5,794 nucleotides of DNA from Candidatus Zipacnadia bacterium. GTDB lineage: Bacteria > Armatimonadota > UBA5377 > JALGUK01. The translations under genes and the position numbers were made by a program. The notes under the pieces are model-generated. The model was not told the origin of the DNA and ran no database searches. It saw only the letters and a list, made by a program, of their open reading frames with translations. The stretch is taken from positions 1 to 5,794 of the forward strand of contig JALGUK010000204.1 in NCBI GenBank assembly GCA_029820875.1, written 5' to 3'. How positions within the stretch are numbered: the first letter of the stretch is position 1; every line of letters begins with the position of its first letter. Of the stretch, positions 1-5,436 are shown one piece after another.

Positions 1-1
1 G

Positions 2-868
2 TCACCACCATATTGGCAACTCAAGGATTACGGGAACGGCAGCCAGATAGGGTTCAATGACAATTATGAGGAGTATATCAACCACCTTAACCTGGTCTGG
101 AACGAATGCTGTCGTGTATTGCATAAGGGCTGTCGGCTATGCATCAATATAGGCGACCAGTTCGCCCGGTCCGTTTACTATGGCAGATACAAAATTGTTC
201 CCATAAGAACCGAGATTATCAAGTTCTGTGAGGCCGCCGGCTTCGACTATATGGGTGCTATTATCTGGCAGAAGGTCACGACGTGTCACACAACCGGCGG
301 CGCAAGCGTGATGGGGTCTTTCCCATACCCGAGAAACGGGATTCTCAAGCTGGATTACGAGTTCATTCTAATCTTCAAGAAGTACGGAAAGCCCCCAGCC
401 GTCAGCCCGGATGTCAAGGAACAGTCGCGATTGACTACCGATGAATGGAATCAATACTTCGCGGGTCACTGGAACTTCCCCGGTGAAAAGCAAGACAAAC
501 ACCTGGCAATGTTTCCGGAGGAACTGCCTAGACGGCTCATCAGAATGTTCAGCTTTGTAGGAGATACAGTACTTGATCCCTTCCTGGGAAGCGGTACAAC
601 CTCTCTAGCTGCTAAGAACCTCGGCAGGAATTCAATCGGCTATGAAGTGAACGAGGACTTTCTCCCGATTATCCGCGACAAACTCAGCGCGGTTCAGGGT
701 ACCATGTTTGAAGATGCACAATTTGAGTTCATAAGGCAACAAGAGCCTACAGTCGACTTCTCAAGCGAAATTAAGAAGCTGCCATACGTCTTCCGAGATC
801 CCGTCAAGTTCGACAAGAAAATTGATCCAAGGAAGAGGACATTTGGGTCGAAGATAGACAGAAGCTGA
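2..868 (+). CDS. Beta-class DNA amino-methyltransferase (probably m4C, CTAG-specific), 5' end cut by window edge
   Basis: This is the modification partner of the restriction enzyme downstream. It should transfer a methyl group from S-adenosylmethionine to an exocyclic amino group of a base in the recognition site and so protect host DNA. The frame is open to the left edge. Its first codons read SPPYW (nt 2-16), the catalytic motif IV typical of N4-cytosine enzymes. The AdoMet-binding motif I follows late, as DPFLGSGTT (nt 575-601). The order IV then I defines the beta class. Between them lies a variable stretch that probably includes the target-recognition region. After motif I come IGYEV and a charged tail. 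A TTG at 119 could be mistaken for a start, but it would remove motif IV, so the true start lies left of the window. Only a short N-terminal part seems missing. CTAG specificity is inferred from the MjaI-like partner; M.MjaI is a known CTAG methylase. N6-adenine activity cannot be excluded from motifs alone. Confidence 0.93.
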   Translation, partial: SPPYWQLKDYGNGSQIGFNDNYEEYINHLNLVWNECCRVLHKGCRLCINIGDQFARSVYYGRYKIVPIRTEIIKFCEAAGFDYMGAIIWQKVTTCHTTGGASVMGSFPYPRNGILKLDYEFILIFKKYGKPPAVSPDVKEQSRLTTDEWNQYFAGHWNFPGEKQDKHLAMFPEELPRRLIRMFSFVGDTVLDPFLGSGTTSLAAKNLGRNSIGYEVNEDFLPIIRDKLSAVQGTMFEDAQFEFIRQQEPTVDFSSEIKKLPYVFRDPVKFDKKIDPRKRTFGSKIDRS

Positions 869-874
869 ACATGC

Positions 875-1024
875 CTAGCACTACAGGAGGGTTTTGTCAT
901 TCTGAGGCGCAAAGCGCCGAAGAATCTCGTTGTTAGACGCACAGCAACAGGAGAACGGCGAGATTCTTCGCACCATTCAGGCGCTCAGAATGACACAAGA
1001 GTCAAAGTCTCGTTGTAGTACTAG
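875..1024. repeat. Nested palindromic element in the M-R spacer (REP/MITE-like), bounded by CTAG
   Basis: This fills most of the 189-bp gap between the methyltransferase and endonuclease genes. Three nested inverted repeats are visible. The tips, 875-884 (CTAGCACTAC) and 1015-1024 (GTAGTACTAG), pair at 9 of 10 positions. The main outer arms, 892-906 and 984-998, pair at 14 of 15 and contain GTCATTCTGAG and its complement. The inner arms, 918-929 (CGAAGAATCTCG) and 959-970, pair at 12 of 12. A small hairpin, GGCGC-AAA-GCGCC, sits at 906-918 in the left arm only. The loop is 930-958. A 9-bp direct repeat TCTCGTTGT occurs at 925-933 and 1008-1016. There is no open reading frame for a transposase. 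GTCATTCTGAG/CGAAGAATCTCG palindromes are a dispersed repeat type that I recall from many bacterial genomes. Non-autonomous mobile DNA is the favoured reading. As RNA it would fold into a long hairpin that could also attenuate read-through from the methylase gene to the nuclease gene. Confidence 0.8.
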
Positions 1025-1043
1025 ATAACGCGGTTTAAGACAC

Positions 1044-1051
1044 AAGGGGGG
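1044..1051 (+). promoter_or_regulatory. Ribosome binding site of the restriction endonuclease
   Basis: AAGGGGGG lies six bases before the TTG at 1058-1060. It supports the uncommon TTG start and sits outside the palindromic element, so the nuclease has its own translation signal. Confidence 0.7.
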
Positions 1052-1057
1052 CAAACA

Positions 1058-1696
1058 TTGGCCAAAGAGTGGATACTTAACCAGGCAACTAATAGATGGG
1101 GTCTCAACAAAAAGAACAGGGTCGGCCCGGTGTCGGAGCTGATAAGGAAGTGTTCCCCGAAATCGCCTGCCGAATGGGAGCAATATTATTACGCCAACGT
1201 ATATCCCAAGAAGCATCTTGAAGAACTCGGAAGACGACTGTACGTCAAGATTACGGAAGTATGCCAAGCGGAGATCGAAAGCGTCACCGAGCAGGACTGC
1301 ATCAACTTTATCATCAACCTGGTCATCAACCGAACTTACGACGGCTACGAGTCGGAGATACAGACCATCTACGGCCAACTGCAACAGGCATTGGGCGTGA
1401 AAGTCGAGCCTGCACCCGATGAGTGGGACAGGAAATACAATGTCGATTTTTTCATCAAAGTTCGGGACAAGTATATCGGCTTGCAGATTAAGCCAGCCGG
1501 ATATGCTTACATCACCGAAATCATAAATGAGCTGCAATGGCAGAAACAGACACACGAGAAGTTCACAGCAAAGTATGGTGGTAAGGTCTTCTACGTCATC
1601 TCGGTGAAAGAGGGGAAAAAGAAGGTCATCCACAATCCCGAGGTCATCGACGAAATTCAGGACGAAATCCAAAGGCTGCATAAGGAGCAGGTATAG
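1058..1696 (+). CDS. MjaI-family type II restriction endonuclease (predicted CTAG)
   Basis: A 212-residue protein recognised as an MjaI-like restriction endonuclease, expected to cut double-stranded DNA at unmethylated CTAG. Recognition rests on the N-terminal block beginning MAKEWILNQATNRWGLN, the VGPVSE and KCSPKS segments, the block around LGRRLYVKITEV (residues 57-68), and the core NVDFF...YIGLQIKP (128-146). The core fits a PD-(D/E)XK fold: D130, then Q143-I-K145 on the next strand, then a hydrophobic strand KVFYVISV (176-183). The usual Glu of the ExK pair is Gln here. E98 or E100 in the preceding segment could supply a further acidic ligand. The start is TTG, chosen because AAGGGGGG precedes it at good spacing and the family N-terminus begins exactly there. 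It follows the methyltransferase gene on the same strand, separated by the palindromic element. No controller gene is visible between them. The gene looks complete and intact. Family is confident; the exact recognition sequence is inferred. Confidence 0.92.
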   Translation: MAKEWILNQATNRWGLNKKNRVGPVSELIRKCSPKSPAEWEQYYYANVYPKKHLEELGRRLYVKITEVCQAEIESVTEQDCINFIINLVINRTYDGYESEIQTIYGQLQQALGVKVEPAPDEWDRKYNVDFFIKVRDKYIGLQIKPAGYAYITEIINELQWQKQTHEKFTAKYGGKVFYVISVKEGKKKVIHNPEVIDEIQDEIQRLHKEQV

Positions 1697-1771
1697 TCCC
1701 TTCGCTGACGAACAGACCGCTGTCTTCCTCTGAGTCGCTTTGCCGCGAGCATGGTTGTCGCCCTGCCGGTG
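1697..1771. other. Short convergent intergenic gap
   Basis: The endonuclease and LamG-protein genes run towards each other into this 75-bp gap. I see no strong stem followed by a T-run in either direction, only a 4-bp stem (ACAG-ACCG-CTGT), so no terminator is called. It also marks the change from lower to higher G+C. Confidence 0.6.
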
Positions 1772-4486
1772 TCAATCCTCCAGATACGGCTCAATCTCCA
1801 CGAAGTTGAACATCAACTCCTGCCCTATCGGTCCGCCCGGGGCGTCCGGGGCGGCCCAGTCGGATATCGAGATGGTGCCCTCTGTCCCCTTTGCTCGGAA
1901 AACCCGCCAGTGGAAGTTCATCCAGGCATTATGCTCCGCGTCAAACGGGCCCCAGTGGTGGGCGTAGCAGTTGGGGAAGACATGCGTGAAGCACTTCTCG
2001 GGAAGAAGCTCCACGCCGTCCAGCTCTATGCTCACCGCGTGCTTCTGTTTGACCGAGAGGTCCTGGTGGTCGCCCGTGAACATCTTCAGCGAGTAGAGGC
2101 GCCCGGGCTGGAGGTTCTTGATTCTCTGCGAGAGCACGTTCGGCCCTTTGCCGCTTCGCTTCATCAGCGCGAAGGTGTCCCCCATGGTCGTCTTGGGGTA
2201 CCGTCCCTGAAGCCAGCTATATCCGTTCATGCTCCCGGTCGTTATACTCCCTGGCTCGGCAGGCCTTGCGGTCCAGCCCTCAAGACCGACGGCGAAGTCG
2301 GGGTTTTCGATGTGGGTGAGGATGTAGGGGTCCTTGTAGAGCGGGTCGGTCTTGCCCTCAATGCAGTAATGCCGGTAGAGCCTGCCGGCCCATCTGACCG
2401 CCTCCTCGTCGGCGTAGCTGGAGAGGTACTCCATTACGCCCCAGAGGCCGAAGAAGGCCGGGTCGTTTGCGAGCATATTGAACTGCATATCCATGAATGC
2501 CTTGTAATCCACGCTTGGATTGACGTTAAGGCTCTCAGGCGGCTGACACAGGTATCCCAGGCACAGGACCATGTGCCTTAGCACACCCGGCTGGGCCTTC
2601 TCCCATGCGACAACAGGGTCCCGGACGGTGCTGCGGATGTACTCCATTGCGTCCGCCTCGGTCGGCTGCTCCTGCAGGTACCTCTCGAGCACAAGAAAGC
2701 CGCCTCCGTCCATCACCGTCCTGCTGAATTGCACGGGCAGGCGGCCGCCGTACAGCGGCCCGCACCAGGCGTAAAAGGACTTCCCCTTGAATTTCGGGTT
2801 CGCATTGAGCCGCCGCAGCGCCTCGGTCCAGCCCGGATACTGGGGGTACTCCCCGCCGCTGAACTCGTCCACGATGATGCCGCCGTAGAGGGAATCGCTG
2901 TAACCCGGGTTTGTGCTCCAGGCCGCCTCGACCTTATCCGGGTCCACAGGCTTGTTCTCCCCAAGCCCGGGCAGGCCGCAATAGCCTATCCACTTCCTGC
3001 CCCGGCGTGTCCACTGTCTCACGTAGGGACGGTGCGCCTCAGCACCGCTCCCGACGATGGCATTGCAGTTGGGGAGGACGTCTTTGCTCAGGAATCCCCA
3101 GTCGTAGGGACCGTACTCGGTCACATGCGGATTCGCCTGGAACTGGCAATAGAACAATTCCGGTATGGACCGCACCGTAAGGCTCTTGAGGGTCGCATCG
3201 CCTCGGCGGGTGACATGCAGCTTCCATCGCCCCTTGGGCAGAAGCCGCATCGCCTCCAGGGTCTCAGGCTCGTCCTCTTCGTGTACGATGACTTGCTCAC
3301 GCCTGTTGGTCTCGAGCGAGATCCGGAGCTTCCCGGTCCCACGCACATCTGCAGTGGATGATACGAACACCCAACCGTAGCGCGGGTTGGTGAACTCGAG
3401 CTGGGTATGGGCTTTCTCCAGGGGTCCTTTGATGCTGAGGAGTTCGCTGACGAAATTGTTCAGCACTTTCACGCCGGGCGGGTTATCGGGCCATGAGGGC
3501 TTCTGTGGCACAGTCACGTTCACCGAGGATGTCCTCCCAATCTTGCTTCCATTCCCGTCGAGCGCCACGGCGCGGACCTGGTATTCTCCGGGTGCAAGTT
3601 TGCCCACAGCCACGCTCACCTGAGCCTTCCCCCAACTGCTGATGGGCCTGACAAGCACGCTCTGCAGGGGTTTTGTGCCGCTCGCCCTGAGAAGTTCCAC
3701 CCGCGCGCTTGCACGGGGCGGCAGTTTCCCCAGCCCGCGGAAGTCCAGCCCCACGACGGCCTCACGGCGGCCGTAGTCGAGAGATGCAGTGATGCCTATT
3801 TCGTGAGTCAGGTTCGTGGTCCTGTAATGCTCGAGGACCTCATCGGGAGATAATGGACGATTGTAAATCCTCACTTCGTCCACCATCCCCTGGAAATGAG
3901 CGACCGAGTCTCCGCTGCTCTTGCCGATGAAGAACTTGCCGCCGGCGGCGATTTGCGGCGTTGAGGATTTCTTGCTGGCGGCCAGCCTGCCGTCAACGTA
4001 CAGCCGAAGCGTGGAGCCGTCGAATGTGCCAACCACGTGGTGCCAATGTCCCTTGGAAACCACCGCCTTCACATTGTTCCCGCCGCCCCCAATGTACCAC
4101 CAGCACTTGCCGTCGGCATAGTAGGTGAGCACGTAGCTGTCGTAAGCCTTCCCGATGACGCCCGGCTCGCCGGACGGAACCGCCTCCGGCCATAGCCATG
4201 CTTCCACGGTGATTGCATCGCGAAGGTCCAGGGCCTTCGGGCTTCCGAAGTCCACATAGTCGTCCTTGCCGTCAAGCCGGAGCGCATAGCCGTCGCCGGA
4301 GGGCACAAAGCGAGCGCCGAAAATGCGGCCTGTTATCCCGTCGGCTGCGGCGGTCGTATCGCCCGAGCCCTCGTCGAACGTGAAGTGGGCGACAAGGCCT
4401 TCGTCGCCGGCCGCCCGGCCAAAACCCGCAAGCAGGTACAATACCACGACCGCCATGCCCACCGACAGCGCATTGCATTTGTACAT
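1772..4486 (-). CDS. Secreted LamG-domain protein with TIM-barrel-like (glycosidase-like) core
   Basis: A 904-residue protein, probably exported and acting on or binding polysaccharide. Residues 1-26 look like a signal peptide: a hydrophobic stretch MAVVVLYLLAGF, with cleavage likely after GRAA. Residues 30-222 form a LamG/concanavalin-A-like jelly roll, with HFTFDEGSGD, LDGKDDYVDF, ITVEAWLWP, WHHVVGTFDGSTLRLYVDG and VDEVRIYNRPLS all being family hallmarks. About 228-327 looks like an Ig-like beta domain ending in SVNVTVP, and about 340-442 like another beta-rich region. About 445-725 resembles a TIM-barrel glycosidase: strand-like segments GGIIVDEF (535-542), FLVLERYL (597-604) and GLWGVMEYLS (680-689) each carry acidic residues (D540, E541, E601, E686) that are candidates for catalysis. 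The part from about 728 (NPDFAVGLEGW) to the end resembles a carbohydrate-binding beta sandwich. I cannot assign a CAZy family, and catalytic activity is unproven. The start is supported by AAGGTGG just upstream. It is 49 bp downstream of the aldolase on the same strand, so probably one transcript. Confidence 0.85.
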   Translation of the reverse strand: MYKCNALSVGMAVVVLYLLAGFGRAAGDEGLVAHFTFDEGSGDTTAAADGITGRIFGARFVPSGDGYALRLDGKDDYVDFGSPKALDLRDAITVEAWLWPEAVPSGEPGVIGKAYDSYVLTYYADGKCWWYIGGGGNNVKAVVSKGHWHHVVGTFDGSTLRLYVDGRLAASKKSSTPQIAAGGKFFIGKSSGDSVAHFQGMVDEVRIYNRPLSPDEVLEHYRTTNLTHEIGITASLDYGRREAVVGLDFRGLGKLPPRASARVELLRASGTKPLQSVLVRPISSWGKAQVSVAVGKLAPGEYQVRAVALDGNGSKIGRTSSVNVTVPQKPSWPDNPPGVKVLNNFVSELLSIKGPLEKAHTQLEFTNPRYGWVFVSSTADVRGTGKLRISLETNRREQVIVHEEDEPETLEAMRLLPKGRWKLHVTRRGDATLKSLTVRSIPELFYCQFQANPHVTEYGPYDWGFLSKDVLPNCNAIVGSGAEAHRPYVRQWTRRGRKWIGYCGLPGLGENKPVDPDKVEAAWSTNPGYSDSLYGGIIVDEFSGGEYPQYPGWTEALRRLNANPKFKGKSFYAWCGPLYGGRLPVQFSRTVMDGGGFLVLERYLQEQPTEADAMEYIRSTVRDPVVAWEKAQPGVLRHMVLCLGYLCQPPESLNVNPSVDYKAFMDMQFNMLANDPAFFGLWGVMEYLSSYADEEAVRWAGRLYRHYCIEGKTDPLYKDPYILTHIENPDFAVGLEGWTARPAEPGSITTGSMNGYSWLQGRYPKTTMGDTFALMKRSGKGPNVLSQRIKNLQPGRLYSLKMFTGDHQDLSVKQKHAVSIELDGVELLPEKCFTHVFPNCYAHHWGPFDAEHNAWMNFHWRVFRAKGTEGTISISDWAAPDAPGGPIGQELMFNFVEIEPYLED

Positions 4487-4490
4487 GCTG

Positions 4491-4497
4491 CCACCTT
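4491..4497 (-). promoter_or_regulatory. Ribosome binding site of the LamG protein
   Basis: Read on the minus strand the sequence is AAGGTGG, four bases before the ATG at 4486-4484. This fixes that start codon, which is followed directly by a plausible signal peptide. Confidence 0.65.
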
Positions 4498-4535
4498 CTC
4501 ATGCTCCGGCTTTAGTGCTGCACGGCAGTGCTCCT

Positions 4536-5315
4536 TTATTTATCCCCGACAGCCCGTAGCTCCGCAAAGTCACCCCGAAGGCCTGCGGCCATCGCGCTTA
4601 TGTCCGATGAATGCAGCACAAACCGCACGCCGGCACGAACCCACTTGGTCGCCAGCGGAAGGTCCAAAAGATGGATCGCAACAGGTACGTTGCGGGCATT
4701 GCATATCTGGATTATCTTGTGCAGGGCGGCCTCGAAGTCCGGATGCTCATATTGCTCGGGGACACCCACGCTGAGGCTGAGGTCATGCGGCCCGACGAAA
4801 ATCACATCCACTCCCGGCACGTCGAGTATAGCCTCGAGGTTTGCAATCGCCGGCACGCTCTCGATGCCGATGATGACGATGCTGTTGCGATTCCAGTCAA
4901 TCAGGTAGTCCTTCGTTTGTTCGCTGGGGAACTTACCCGTCTCGAGCGCCTGCTGGAGCAACTGACCCTTAAGAGGCCGCCACTTGGCAACGCCCGTGAC
5001 CTCCTTGACCTGCTCGACCGTCTCGCAATACGGCGCCAGGACCCCGTGCGCGCCCGCGTCCATCGCCATTGTCACGTAGTGGGAATCGGGGATCGGCACG
5101 CGCACAAACGGCGCAATTCCTGCAAGCTCAAGCATAGCCACCATGTCCGCCACCTCCCCGCGGCTGAACGGAGAGTGCTCGGTGTCTACGATTACGTAGT
5201 CAAGCCCGACCTTTGCAAGCTCACGCGCCCACCGAGGGCCGCGCGTGAGGGCGACCATAGTGCCGTACACACGTCCACCGTCTTGAAGGACTGCTTTAAT
5301 CTGTTCGCCGGTCAT
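4536..5315 (-). CDS. HpcH/HpaI-family aldolase (2-keto-3-deoxy sugar acid aldolase-like)
   Basis: A 259-residue class II (metal-dependent) aldolase of the HpcH/HpaI family, predicted to cleave a 2-keto-3-deoxy acid to pyruvate (or a related keto acid) plus an aldehyde in the cytoplasm. Family features, numbered from the chosen start: DTEHSP (44-49) with the catalytic-base position H47; FVRVP (70-74) with R72, expected to hold the substrate carboxylate; GVLAPYCET (91-99); GIESVPAI (150-157) with metal ligand E152; and VGPHDLS (174-180) with metal ligand D178. Length matches the usual 250-260 residues. An in-frame ATG 15 codons upstream (5360) gives 274 residues, but it has no Shine-Dalgarno, its extra residues are encoded by the 55-bp repeat, and the ATG at 5315 has a perfect AAGGAGG. 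The substrate cannot be told from sequence; RhmA-type (2-keto-3-deoxy-rhamnonate) is one option, 4-hydroxy-2-oxo-acid aldolase another. The glycosidase-like gene downstream suggests a sugar-acid role. Confidence 0.92.
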   Translation of the reverse strand: MTGEQIKAVLQDGGRVYGTMVALTRGPRWARELAKVGLDYVIVDTEHSPFSRGEVADMVAMLELAGIAPFVRVPIPDSHYVTMAMDAGAHGVLAPYCETVEQVKEVTGVAKWRPLKGQLLQQALETGKFPSEQTKDYLIDWNRNSIVIIGIESVPAIANLEAILDVPGVDVIFVGPHDLSLSVGVPEQYEHPDFEAALHKIIQICNARNVPVAIHLLDLPLATKWVRAGVRFVLHSSDISAMAAGLRGDFAELRAVGDK

Positions 5316-5320
5316 GTCTG

Positions 5321-5327
5321 CCTCCTT
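5321..5327 (-). promoter_or_regulatory. Ribosome binding site that decides the aldolase start
   Basis: On the minus strand this reads AAGGAGG, a full-consensus Shine-Dalgarno, five bases before the ATG at 5315-5313. Its last plus-strand base (5327) is the first base of repeat copy 1, so the site itself is almost entirely outside the duplication and exists only once. Confidence 0.85.
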
Positions 5328-5436
5328 GTCTCGGCCCCTCCGGACCGCTATAGACGCCATGTCGCCGCGGCCTGGACATACTGTCTCGGCCCCTCCGGAC
5401 CGCTATAGACGCCATGTCGCCGCGGCCTGGACATAC
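5327..5436. repeat. Perfect 55-bp tandem duplication
   Basis: Copy 1 is 5327-5381 and copy 2 is 5382-5436. They are identical over 55 bases with no spacer, and the flanking bases differ immediately (5326 T against 5381 C; 5382 T against 5437 C). Each copy contains CTCCGGACCGCTATAGACG and GTCGCCGCGGCCTGG, and an ATGTC/GACAT inverted repeat (5359-5363 with 5375-5379 in copy 1). Copy 2 encodes the last ten or so codons and the TAG stop of the gene entering from the right. Copy 1 is leader DNA of the aldolase gene. Complete identity implies a recent duplication or an assembly artefact. Confidence 0.97.

Noticed and set aside
119..868. TTG at 119 as the true methyltransferase start
   Set aside because: The same frame continues without a stop to base 2 and encodes the essential SPPYW motif upstream of it.
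875..1024. CRISPR or tRNA-like structure in the M-R spacer
   Set aside because: The arms are nested inverted repeats, not regularly spaced direct repeats, and no cloverleaf or anticodon arm can be drawn.
1001..1040. Sigma-70 promoter for the endonuclease gene (TTGTAG/CTAGAT-like hexamers)
   Set aside because: No pair of hexamers with good consensus match and 16-18 bp spacing could be defended by eye.
977..1681. 234-residue minus-strand open frame opposite the endonuclease
   Set aside because: It mirrors the well-supported MjaI-family gene, shows no recognisable motif and overlaps the palindromic element; it is a shadow frame.
1751..2581. 276-residue plus-strand open frame
   Set aside because: It lies antisense to the C-terminal part of the LamG protein, has no family features and arises from high third-position G+C.
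4505..4535. Terminator between aldolase and LamG genes (CTGC-CGT-GCAG stem)
   Set aside because: The stem is only four base pairs and is not followed by a T-run on the minus strand.
4611..5408. 265-residue plus-strand open frame opposite the aldolase
   Set aside because: It is antisense to a gene with clear catalytic motifs, and its own translation is low in complexity and rich in R and H without domains.
5327..5436. Two-unit CRISPR array or operator pair
   Set aside because: The two 55-bp copies abut with no spacer and partly code for protein, so a simple tandem duplication explains them better.
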